From an uncultured beta proteobacterium (GTDB taxonomy: Bacteria > Pseudomonadota > Gammaproteobacteria > Burkholderiales > Burkholderiaceae_C), in NCBI GenBank assembly GCA_903845935.1, contig CAIMZI010000079.1, positions 1 to 64,000 on the forward strand: a stretch of DNA of 64,000 nt. Reading direction: 5' to 3'. The notes beneath the pieces were generated by a model. That model worked only from the letters and a program-made list of their open reading frames with translations. It was not told the DNA's origin and did not search any database. How positions within the stretch are numbered: the first letter of the stretch is position 1; each line of letters begins with the position of its first letter. Shown piece after piece: positions 29,975-37,897 of the stretch. A program made the position numbers and the translations under genes.

Positions 29975-32122
29975 TCAGTCGGGTCGTGACAAGCCGTTGC
30001 CAGAAGCCAATTGCGGTTCGGCTACATCCATCTCGTCGCTGAGCACGCGGGCCGCTTCAAATAGAAAAATATCCTTGGCATCCTTGCGCACCTTTTCGAC
30101 CGAGAGCGACTTTGCAAGGCTTCGCTCGTTTACCTGCAGTCCATCATCACGGTCGGCGTTGACATCCTCGGGCAAGGGCCTTGTCTGATCGGCTGCCTTG
30201 CGGGATGCCAGCAAAGCCTCTTGCGCGTCGCGCGCCTTGCGCCTATCTGCCTCATTCAGGGAAACTACGTTTTTCACGCGCTCGCGTTTGAGTTTCGCGA
30301 TATCCGCATATAGGTTTTTCAAGTCTGCATCGGCATGGGCTCGGGCTTCGTGCTTGGTCAACAGGGTCGGGAGGATGGACCGCAGGTCGCCGAGTGGCGC
30401 GTAGTCTGCGGGCTTTATTTGTGTCCATGGCAGTGCATTGCCAAAGCTGGCCTCTCCAAAGTTTCCTTCTTCGGTGCCGCCTTGCAAGGGGATGTCCGGC
30501 AGCACGCCGCGCAATTGGGTGGTGCCTCCATTGATACGGAAGAACTGTGCCACGGTCATCTTCAACTCGCCAAAGCGTGGTTTCTCATTCTTGGCGATCT
30601 GGTCCAGATTGACCATGGTCTGAACCGTGCCCTTGCCGTAGCTTGGGTCGCCAATGATCAGTGCCCGGCCATAGTCCTGCATCGCTGCGGCAAAAATTTC
30701 GGACGCCGAGGCCGAGCCCCGGTTGATCAGAATACCGAGCGGCCCATTCCATGCGAGCTTGGAATGTGCATCCTGTTCCACCGAGACGCTGCCGTTTGCC
30801 CTGCGTTGCTGGACCACCGGGCCGTCGCCCACAAATAGGCTGCTCAGCTCCACCGCCTCGGTTAGCGACCCGCCGCCGTTGTTGCGCAGGTCGACCAGCA
30901 GGCTATCGACATGCTGCTTTTTCAGGGCTTCCAGCAGTTTGCCCACATCGCGGGTGGCGCTGCTGTAATCCTTCTTGCCGGCCTGCTTGGCCGCAAAGTC
31001 TTCGTAGAACGAGGGCAGTGTGATGACGCCGATGCGGTGCGTGGCAGCACCATCCGAGATCGATTCAATAGACGACTTGGCGGCCTGCTCGTTCAGGTGT
31101 ACCGGCTTGCGTACCAGAGTCACCAGCTTATGCGCTGCGTCCGGTCCTGCCTGTGTCGGAAGAATATCAAGCCTCACGATGGAGTCGGTCGGGCCTCGAA
31201 TCAAGTCTACGGCGTCGTCTTGTCTCCAGCCAAGAATATCCACCATGGGGCCGGTCTCGCCTTGTGCCACGCCGACAATGCGGTCGCCCACCTGCAACTG
31301 ACCCGACAGGATCGCAGGTCCTCCAGCAATCAGATCCCTGATGATGGTGTAGTCCTCTGACTCGGCCAGGCTGGCACCTATGCCCGTCAGGGACAAGCGC
31401 ATCGATATGTCAAACTCCTCTGCAGCCCTGGGAACCATGTAGTTGGTGTGGGGGTCGATGGACATGGTGTAGGCGTTCATGAAGGTCTGGAACGCGTCCT
31501 CACTTTGGGTCTTGGACACGCGCTGCATGGCATGTGTATAGCGCTTGTCCAGTATCCCTGCAATGCTTGCGCTGTCCTTTCCTGCAATTTTGAGCCTCAG
31601 CCAGTCATTCTTGACCCGCCTGCGCCACAGGTCGCGCATGTCCGCGTCGCTTTGCGGCCAGGGCAACTTATCCCGTGTCAGCTCCAGCTCTTCATGCGCT
31701 TGAAAGTCCATCCCCTGCTTCAGCAGCGTTCTTGCATACGCGAAGCGCTCCAGCAGCCTCTGCTGGTACACGTTGAAGATGGAAAACGGCAGGCTCAGAT
31801 CCTCCTTCAGGATCGCGCTTCCAAGTTGGCCCCGCTGCGAAGCAAAGCGGTCGATGTCGGCTTGCACAAAGAAATACTTCTCGCCGTCCAGGGCCTTGAA
31901 ATACTGGTCAAAAATTTTCCCGGACAGAGCCTGGTCCAGCGGCGTCGCCTTGTAGTGGTAGCGCGAAAGGACCTCGGCGGCCAGATGTGCGGCCTGCGCC
32001 TCATAGCGCTCTGGTTTGATCTCTGGTGGGAGTTGCAATCCGGTATCGAGCGCAGCGCCTTGTGCAAGCGTGGCCAATCCCAGCGTCCAAACCAACCACA
32101 ACAGTTTTTGCCTCAATTTCAT
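29975..32122 (-). CDS. prc: Tail-specific protease Prc (S41 family, PDZ-containing)
   Basis: A 715-aa periplasmic C-terminal processing peptidase. A signal peptide (LLWLVWTLGLATLAQG) is followed by the N-terminal helical domain, a PDZ domain (SLTGIGASLAESEDYTIIRDLIAGGPA) and the S41 protease domain. The catalytic Ser lies in GSASASEIFAAAMQDY and the Lys in DPSYGKGTVQT. DUF3340-like C-terminal sequence completes Tsp layout. Prc trims penicillin-binding and outer-membrane proteins. ATG 32122 (MKLRQK) is preferred over the tracked 32155 because it starts the signal peptide and has GAGCG upstream. Confidence 0.94.
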   Translation of the reverse strand: MKLRQKLLWLVWTLGLATLAQGAALDTGLQLPPEIKPERYEAQAAHLAAEVLSRYHYKATPLDQALSGKIFDQYFKALDGEKYFFVQADIDRFASQRGQLGSAILKEDLSLPFSIFNVYQQRLLERFAYARTLLKQGMDFQAHEELELTRDKLPWPQSDADMRDLWRRRVKNDWLRLKIAGKDSASIAGILDKRYTHAMQRVSKTQSEDAFQTFMNAYTMSIDPHTNYMVPRAAEEFDISMRLSLTGIGASLAESEDYTIIRDLIAGGPAILSGQLQVGDRIVGVAQGETGPMVDILGWRQDDAVDLIRGPTDSIVRLDILPTQAGPDAAHKLVTLVRKPVHLNEQAAKSSIESISDGAATHRIGVITLPSFYEDFAAKQAGKKDYSSATRDVGKLLEALKKQHVDSLLVDLRNNGGGSLTEAVELSSLFVGDGPVVQQRRANGSVSVEQDAHSKLAWNGPLGILINRGSASASEIFAAAMQDYGRALIIGDPSYGKGTVQTMVNLDQIAKNEKPRFGELKMTVAQFFRINGGTTQLRGVLPDIPLQGGTEEGNFGEASFGNALPWTQIKPADYAPLGDLRSILPTLLTKHEARAHADADLKNLYADIAKLKRERVKNVVSLNEADRRKARDAQEALLASRKAADQTRPLPEDVNADRDDGLQVNERSLAKSLSVEKVRKDAKDIFLFEAARVLSDEMDVAEPQLASGNGLSRPD

Positions 32123-32256
32123 GCTCACGCTCGCTGCCTTTGATGTGACTGCCATGATGGCAATCTGAAGCGCCCCAGTATGGGCCGAACTCGTAACGGG
32201 CTGCTTCCGGTGGATGAAGATTTAGTAAAGTTGAAGCCTGGTGGTATCTTCGCTGC

Positions 32257-33322
32257 ATGTCAAGCCCGTTGCATCGCTTTCTCCCGCACTGGCCGGATTG
32301 GCGCGATCGATGGCAGCGCCTGGCCTGGCTTTCAATGATTCTATGGTCGGTTCTCGCGGGTCTGATTGGCGCTTTTGCCACAGAATCGTTCCGCCTGTCG
32401 ATGTATTGGGGTGATCGCGTTTTGCTGGGGCAGGGCGGAAGCCTGGTGGCACTGGCGCGCAGTCTGCCTCCGCTGCTGCGCGTGCTGGCACCGGCACTGG
32501 GTGGCGTGTTAGCCGGTCTGCTGTTGCTGTGGGTAAACCGATTCACGGTGGCCGGCAGCAAGACCGACTATATGGATGCCAGCACCATGGGGGACGGGCG
32601 TATACCGATTGCCTGCGCCTGTTGGCTTGCCCCTGCGCCTGGGGCTGGGCGGACTGGTGGTGGGACTGGTTTCCTGGGTCTGGCCCCAGGCGACTTCGGC
32701 TCCTTTCGCCTATGGCATTGTCGGCATGGGTGCATTCCTGGCCGGTTCCACACAGGCGCCCTTGATGGCCGTCCTGATGCTGTTTGAAATGACCCTGAGT
32801 TACCAGGTGATGTTGCCCTTGATGTTGAGCTGTGTGATGGCCTATTTTGTGGCGCGCGCCACCAATGCCGGCTCCATGTATGACATCACGCTGCGCAGAC
32901 TGGCCCAGAGTGACGAACGCCAGCGACTACGCAAGCAACTGGTACGCGACCTCATACAGCCAGCAGCCACTGTCGTGGCCTTGGACGCCGACCTGGATTG
33001 CATGGCCCGGCTGTTTGCGCTGCATCCGGTGAAGTACCTGTATGTGGTCGATGCCCAGGGCCGTTACCAAGGCGTGGTGCCACTGCGCAAACTCAGTGCC
33101 GCTGAAGCCGAGAGTGGACTGCAGGGTCACAGCGCATCGGATTTTCTGAGTCAGGAAATTCAGCCACTGACGAGTGACATGGCACTGGACACTGCCTTGC
33201 GGTGCTTTATGGCACACCCGGGTGAGCGTTTGCCGGTGGTCCAATCGTTGGCCTTGCCCCGTTTGATAGGGGTAGTGAAGAAAAGTGCCTTGCTGCAGAC
33301 CTTTGTGCGCTTGAGTGTGTGA
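32257..33322 (+). pseudogene. ClC-type chloride channel with two internal deletions
   Basis: Two ORFs in different frames are pieces of one ClcB-like chloride channel/antiporter. The first gives the N-terminal helices through YMDASTMGDGRIP. The second resumes at LPLRLGLGGLVVG and continues to two C-terminal CBS domains. Between them the chloride-coordinating GxxGREGP region is missing and the frame shifts by one near 32605. A second, in-frame deletion joins GLVVGLVS to WPQATSAPFAYG near 32675, removing the segment with the GxFxP filter motif. Roughly 200 or more residues are lost compared with my recollection of intact ClcB-like proteins. No functional channel can form. Confidence 0.85.
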
Positions 33323-33389
33323 TGGCGTAGCCCCGCGGGGTGGATGAATTTTTCAACAAGCTGGTGCGTGCCACTCAAGGATATGAAAT

Positions 33390-34214
33390 ATGCTGAACGT
33401 GAATCTAGGTCCCTTTGCTGTGCAAGTCAGCCACTTGCTTGGCTTGCTGTCCTTGTTGGTGGCGGCCGGTGTTGGACATCTGGTCGGACGGGCTCAGAAA
33501 ACGGGCATAGTCAAGGTCTTGGTGGACATGGTCTTGGTCGCCATGCTGGTGGCCCGCTTGGTATTTGTTGCAATCTGGTTTGACACCTATCGCCAAGCAC
33601 CCTGGTCCATTTTTGATATCCGTGACGGTGGCTTTACGCCCTGGGCAGGATTGCTTGCCGGTCTGCTGGTGGCCGTGATGCGCGCTAGCAAGAGCCCGCC
33701 ATTGCGCAAACCGCTGAGTCTGGGCCTGATAGCGGGAGTGCTGGCATGGGACATGTCGGGTGCGTCCGGAATGATCGGCCTACACACCTTGCCCACGCTT
33801 GGCTTTACGACGCTAGCGGGAGAGTCAACGCATCTGGCTGCCTTGTCTCAGGGCAAGCCCATAGTGGTCAATCTGTGGGCCACATGGTGCCCTCCCTGCC
33901 GCAGCGAAATGCCGGTTCTTGCCGCCGCGCAAAAACAGGAAACCGGGGTGCGTTTTGTCTTCGTCAATCAGGGCGAGGACAGGGCTGTGGTCCAGCACTA
34001 TCTCCGGTCTACCGGGTTCGAACTGGCCAACGTGCTGATCGATCCGAGCGCCGGCCTTGGTCACGAAATTGGCTCCAGTGCGCTGCCGACAACGCTTTTC
34101 TATGACAGCGCCGGACAGCTCATCGACACCCATCTGGGTGCGCTCTCGGCCGCCTCGCTCACGAGTCACTTGGCATCTCTGCTTGCCCTCAAAAATCCTT
34201 CCGCCAAGAAATAG
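33390..34214 (+). CDS. Membrane-anchored TlpA-like thiol:disulfide oxidoreductase
   Basis: A 274-aa two-part protein. Residues 1 to about 125 form several transmembrane helices. Residues about 135-270 are a thioredoxin-fold TlpA/ResA domain with the redox motif WATWCPPCRSEMP and the cis-Pro segment SALPTTLFYD. The thioredoxin domain should face the periplasm and keep cytochrome c or other cysteines reduced. It precedes the SQR-like/cytochrome bd region by 295 bases. A second TlpA-like gene sits at 46 kb in the octaheme cytochrome operon. Confidence 0.88.
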   Translation: MLNVNLGPFAVQVSHLLGLLSLLVAAGVGHLVGRAQKTGIVKVLVDMVLVAMLVARLVFVAIWFDTYRQAPWSIFDIRDGGFTPWAGLLAGLLVAVMRASKSPPLRKPLSLGLIAGVLAWDMSGASGMIGLHTLPTLGFTTLAGESTHLAALSQGKPIVVNLWATWCPPCRSEMPVLAAAQKQETGVRFVFVNQGEDRAVVQHYLRSTGFELANVLIDPSAGLGHEIGSSALPTTLFYDSAGQLIDTHLGALSAASLTSHLASLLALKNPSAKK

Positions 34215-34439
34215 ACGGACCATGCTTGCGACGCCATGTCGGGCACCTTCGGCAACGAGAAATTGACGACCCGGGCTTTGAAGGGTTTGCGGGCATGCGG
34301 AAATGACACGCTCTGGCCTAGTGCGCAGACTTAAGCAGGCCTTAATACGAGTTCTCCGTCACGAAACAGACACATGTAAATACTAACTTTTGGATTCCCT
34401 AAATCCGTGGGCATAACCGATGCTAGGGCAAACCCCTGG

Positions 34440-34468
34440 TTGCAATAATACTCTGTGGGGTATATGCT
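34440..34468 (+). promoter_or_regulatory. Promoter with overlapping ATACTC-N4-GGGTAT dyad upstream of SQR-like gene
   Basis: TTGCAA (34440) and TATGCT (34463) are spaced 17 bp and fit a sigma-70 promoter. Between them lies ATACTC-TGTG-GGGTAT (34448-34463), one mismatch from the perfect ATACCC-N4-GGGTAT dyads at 49953 and 51397. The dyad would block RNA polymerase if a repressor bound. It ends 46 bases before the ATG of the flavoprotein gene. Confidence 0.6.
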
Positions 34469-34509
34469 TCGTTTTGGAAGATTCGAAGCACGCAACGAGG
34501 AGACACGAT

Positions 34510-35967
34510 ATGGCGAGAATAGTAGTTCTGGGAGCCGGCATCGCCGGCCACACAGCGGCTAGGCATCTGCATTTATGGCTAGCCAAAGAACACGAGATCG
34601 TCGTCATCTCACCGAATCCCAAGTGGAATTGGATTCCCTCCAACATCTGGGTGGGCGTGGGGCAGTTGACCGAGAAAGATGTCACTTTCGATCTTGCGGA
34701 AATCTACAAAAAAACACGCATTGACTTTCATCAGGCCAAGGGCCTGTCAATTCATCCCGAGGGCAATGTGGCCAGCGCCCGCCCTTACGTCACCGTGGAG
34801 TCCACATCACCAGGGTCGGAAGGTCAGCTTGAAAACATCGACTACGATTACCTGATCAATGCCACCGGACCCAAGCTGAATTTTGGCGCAACTGAAGGGC
34901 TGGGCCCTGAGCACGGTCATACCGTGTCCGTATGTACTGCCGGTCACGCCAAAGAGGCCAATGACCAGCTTCAGGCCATTGTGGACTCACTCCAACGGGG
35001 CGAGAAGAAAACCATTGTGATCGGAACCGGTCACGGTACCTGCACCTGCCAGGGCGCAGCCTTTGAATACATCTACAACGTAGACCATATCCTTCGAGAA
35101 GCAGGCGTGCGTCATAACGCCCGCATCGTGTGGCTCAGCAATGAATTCGAATTAGGTGATTTCGGCATGGGCGGCGTTCATATCCAGCGCGGCGGTTACA
35201 TCACCAACGGGAAGACTTTCGCCGAATCCTTGATGGTTGAACGAGGCATCGAATGGATTATTCGTGCGCATGTGAGAAAGGTAGAAGCGGGCAAGATTCA
35301 TTACGAAACGCTGGATGGAATTTTCCATGAGCTGGATTTTGATTTTTCGATGCTCATTCCACCATTTAGTGGCGTTGGACTGAAAGCCTTCGACAAGGAG
35401 GATAAGGACATCAGCTCTCAGATATTTGCTGCCAGTGGTTTCATGAAAGTCGACGCGGATTACACGGCAAGGCCGTATGCAGAATGGAGCGCCAATGACT
35501 GGCCGCAGACCTATCAAAATCCCACGTATGGGAACCTCTTTGCCATTGGAATTGCATTTGCCCCACCGCACCTGATCAGCAAGCCCATGCAAAGTGCCAA
35601 TGGCACTCCCATAAACCCAGCACCGCCGAGAACGGGAATGCCTTCGGCTGCCATGGCGATTGCAGTTGCAAAAAGCATCAGGGACATGATTGCCGGCGCG
35701 AAGAAGCCCACCCACACAGCCTCTATGGCCAAGATGGGCGCCGCCTGTGTGGCTTCAACCGGCGCACATTTTTTCAGGGGCTCTGCGGCCACCATGACGG
35801 TTTACCCGATAGTGCCTGACTATGAAAAGTATCCGGAATACGGCCGCGACTTAGAACTCACCTTTGGTGAAATAGGACTTGCAGGGCATTGGATGAAAAC
35901 GCTGCTCCACCATACCTTTATCTATCAAGCACGCATGTTCCCCGGCTGGCGACTGCTTCCAGACTAA
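34510..35967 (+). CDS. Sulfide:quinone oxidoreductase-like FAD/NAD(P) flavoprotein
   Basis: A 485-aa flavoprotein of the two-dinucleotide-binding-domain family. The N-terminal FAD motif is GAGIAGHTAARHL. The PSNIWVGVGQ segment, paired cysteines (SVCTAGHA near 150, GTCTCQGAAFEY near 180), the FAIGIAFAPPHLISKP region and a C-terminal GAACVAST Cys resemble SQR/FccB-type sulfide dehydrogenases. The sulfide:quinone role is therefore likely but not proven. ATG 34510 has GAGGAG upstream; the tracked 34420 start lies before the promoter. A 52-aa protein follows, and a quinol-oxidising cytochrome bd operon lies beyond the regulator, which would complete a sulfide to quinone to oxygen path. Confidence 0.78.
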   Translation: MARIVVLGAGIAGHTAARHLHLWLAKEHEIVVISPNPKWNWIPSNIWVGVGQLTEKDVTFDLAEIYKKTRIDFHQAKGLSIHPEGNVASARPYVTVESTSPGSEGQLENIDYDYLINATGPKLNFGATEGLGPEHGHTVSVCTAGHAKEANDQLQAIVDSLQRGEKKTIVIGTGHGTCTCQGAAFEYIYNVDHILREAGVRHNARIVWLSNEFELGDFGMGGVHIQRGGYITNGKTFAESLMVERGIEWIIRAHVRKVEAGKIHYETLDGIFHELDFDFSMLIPPFSGVGLKAFDKEDKDISSQIFAASGFMKVDADYTARPYAEWSANDWPQTYQNPTYGNLFAIGIAFAPPHLISKPMQSANGTPINPAPPRTGMPSAAMAIAVAKSIRDMIAGAKKPTHTASMAKMGAACVASTGAHFFRGSAATMTVYPIVPDYEKYPEYGRDLELTFGEIGLAGHWMKTLLHHTFIYQARMFPGWRLLPD

Positions 35968-35997
35968 CCAGGTTTCAATGTCACCAAAGGATCAACC

Positions 35998-36156
35998 ATG
36001 AGCAAGCCCGTCAATAAAGAGCCCTATCAGCAAGCTTATTACCCACCCGTTCCCACGGGAATTACATGCCACATGCGAAGCAATGTCATCTGGCAAATTT
36101 TCAGATTTTTCGTCATCAACCTGAAAATGTTGAAGCTCATGAGGAAGTCTCACTAG
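35998..36156 (+). CDS. Small basic protein downstream of SQR-like gene (52 aa)
   Basis: Absent from the ORF track. ATG 35998 has an AAGGA ribosome site and opens a 52-aa frame ending at TAG 36154-36156. It starts MSKPVNKEPYQQAYYPPVPTG, then has one Cys and an amphipathic basic helix (IFRFFVINLKMLKLMRKSH). It lies 30 bases after the flavoprotein stop, so it is likely co-transcribed. A peripheral membrane partner of the oxidoreductase is a possible role (inference). Family unknown to me. Confidence 0.6.
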   Translation: MSKPVNKEPYQQAYYPPVPTGITCHMRSNVIWQIFRFFVINLKMLKLMRKSH

Positions 36157-36189
36157 CGCCCCTGTGTTCAAAATGCTGAACATCCATCT

Positions 36190-37542
36190 CTATGGCATGG
36201 ACTTCAGCTTGCGATACAGAGAACGCGTGCTGATTCCCAACTGGCGTGCCAGTTCGCTCCGACTGCCTGAGTGCTGGGCAACCAGTTGGGCCAGTGCAGC
36301 ACGCTCCGCATCCTTTAGCTTGGCCTGACTGGGAGCTTCAGAACGCACGGCTTGGCCGAGCTCTCCAGACTTCTTTGCGGGCAAGGAAATTCCCCCGACC
36401 CTCAGGGCACGTTCGAGATGGCTGCTTTCCAATACATCGCTATCGCACAGCAGTGAGGCCCGCTCAAGCATATTGCGCAGTTCGCGCACATTTCCAGGAA
36501 AGCGTTGCACCTGCAGCAAGTGCTGCGCGGAGGCGCTCAGGGACAGCTTACGTTGGGGACTCATGCGCTTCAATAGTGCCGAACTCAATAAGGGAATATC
36601 GTCTCTGCGCTCGCGCAGTGCCGGTAGGTAAATGGGAAAGGTGCTCAGGCGGTAATACAAGTCCTCGCGGAATGTGCCATCGGCCACCATCTGGCCTAAA
36701 TCCCTGTGGGTCGCCGAAACAACGCGAATATCCGCGTGGCGCAGCTCGGTGCTTCCCACTCTGCGGTAGGTACCGGATTCGAGCAGGCGCAGCAGTTTGA
36801 CCTGAATGGTCAGCGGAATATCACCCACCTCGTCCAGAAACAAGGTCCCGCCGCTGGCTGCCTCCACCAGTCCGCCGCGCGCGGTAGCGGCCCCGGTGAA
36901 TGCACCGCGTTCATGGCCAAACAATTCGGATTCAAACAGATTTTCCGGCATGCTGGCACAGTCCACGGCCACCAGTGGACGGTGCGCGCGCGCACTTGAT
37001 GCGTGTACCGCTTGTGCCACCAGCTCCTTACCGGTGCCAGACTCTCCCAGCAGCAGCACGGTGGCCATGGAGGGTGCCACACGCGCCACCAGGGCCAGCA
37101 TTTCCCGAAATACAGGTGATCTTCCGATGAGTCCTTTGCCCGCCGATCGCTCCTGCGTCACCCGCAAGGGCTCCATCTTTTCCACGTAATAGGCTTGCTT
37201 ACCAGCGGCATCGGCAATCGGAGTCAGCTCGATCTGTATGTACTCCTCACCCTTGGCTGTGTGGTGCAGATGCATGACGCGTTCGCGTTGCCCGGATGCA
37301 CGCGCCTGGGCCAGTGGGCAGGACTCTCCAGCCTGGTCACAGGGCATGCTGAAGTGATGGGACACCTCATAGCAGGTCCGTCCCACCACGCTTTGTGACT
37401 GGCTGAATTGCTGGCGGTATGCGGAATTGGCTGCCAGGATGCGATAGTTCGCATCAAACAATATGTGGGGTTCGCTTAAGCCCTCCAGGAAGGACATCAA
37501 CTCCGGCAGTGGCTTCACGAGAATCCTTTTTGGGGCGGTCAT
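36190..37542 (-). CDS. PAS-domain sigma-54-dependent activator (NtrC family)
   Basis: A 450-aa bacterial enhancer-binding protein. Residues about 15-120 form a PAS domain with three conserved-looking Cys ([21 protein letters not shown] spans them). The AAA+ domain follows with Walker A GESGTGKE, the sigma-54 contact loop GAFTGA and Walker [13 protein letters not shown] Fis-type helix-turn-helix ([20 protein letters not shown]) ends the protein. There is no receiver domain, so the PAS domain probably senses redox state or a ligand. It is divergent from cydP, with a sigma-54 promoter and paired dyads between them. Confidence 0.9.
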   Translation of the reverse strand: MTAPKRILVKPLPELMSFLEGLSEPHILFDANYRILAANSAYRQQFSQSQSVVGRTCYEVSHHFSMPCDQAGESCPLAQARASGQRERVMHLHHTAKGEEYIQIELTPIADAAGKQAYYVEKMEPLRVTQERSAGKGLIGRSPVFREMLALVARVAPSMATVLLLGESGTGKELVAQAVHASSARAHRPLVAVDCASMPENLFESELFGHERGAFTGAATARGGLVEAASGGTLFLDEVGDIPLTIQVKLLRLLESGTYRRVGSTELRHADIRVVSATHRDLGQMVADGTFREDLYYRLSTFPIYLPALRERRDDIPLLSSALLKRMSPQRKLSLSASAQHLLQVQRFPGNVRELRNMLERASLLCDSDVLESSHLERALRVGGISLPAKKSGELGQAVRSEAPSQAKLKDAERAALAQLVAQHSGSRSELARQLGISTRSLYRKLKSMP

Positions 37543-37547
37543 CAGCT

Positions 37548-37582
37548 TATGCCATCTACGGCATAGGGTGCCAATTATGGCA
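37548..37582. promoter_or_regulatory. Two TGCC-N6-GGCA dyads, putative activator binding sites
   Basis: TATGCC-ATCTAC-GGCATA (37548-37565) and TGCC-AATTAT-GGCA (37569-37582) are inverted repeats with the same half-site and 6-bp gap. Their centres are 19 bp apart, close to two helical turns. They begin just upstream of the activator start codon and about 90-120 bp upstream of the sigma-54 promoter, the usual place for enhancer sites. They may also serve autoregulation. Confidence 0.6.
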
Positions 37583-37669
37583 GCTTCCTTCTTGTCACTT
37601 TGTTTCGCTGGCCACCCGTCTGTGGCTCCAAGCCCATGAATTCATTGACCTTTCCCCCCACTTGGTTCA

Positions 37670-37685
37670 TGGCACGGTTCTTGAT
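37670..37685 (+). promoter_or_regulatory. Putative sigma-54 (-24/-12) promoter of the cydP-cydAB operon
   Basis: TGGCACGGTTCTTGAT matches the sigma-54 consensus TGGCACG-N4-TTGC(A/T), with GG and the -12 element separated by the required 10 bases. The only deviation is GA in place of GC. It lies 30 bases before the cydP ATG and downstream of paired dyads next to a divergent sigma-54 activator gene. Confidence 0.65.
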
Positions 37686-37714
37686 TGAAAATACTGGCAT
37701 ATGTATTGACCGTC

Positions 37715-37897
37715 ATGAACTTTTCCGACAAATCCCTGCTCAACAAACTGGCTGTGATGCTGGTTTTCAAGCTCGCCATCCTAGTGGCGCTGTGGTGGGT
37801 GTTTGTGCGGGAACAGCGCGTGACCGTCGATGACAGCGGCGTTGCCGCTCAACTTTTGCACCCCGCAATTGCTGCTACACAAGGAACAAATAAATGA
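37715..37897 (+). CDS. cydP: Cytochrome bd oxidase small subunit CydP
   Basis: A 60-aa single-span membrane protein. The pattern LLNKLAVMLVFKLAILVALWWVFVREQRVTVD is that of CydP, a small protein found in front of cydA in many Betaproteobacteria. The ATG at 37715 is used; the tracked 37685 start lies within the sigma-54 promoter. It overlaps cydA by 4 bases (ATGA), so translation is coupled. Confidence 0.85.
   Translation: MNFSDKSLLNKLAVMLVFKLAILVALWWVFVREQRVTVDDSGVAAQLLHPAIAATQGTNK

Noticed and set aside
34300-34450. Possible sigma-54 promoter upstream of the SQR-like gene
   Set aside because: Candidates such as TGGCCTAGTGCGCA have only 8 bases between GG and GC, not the required 10.
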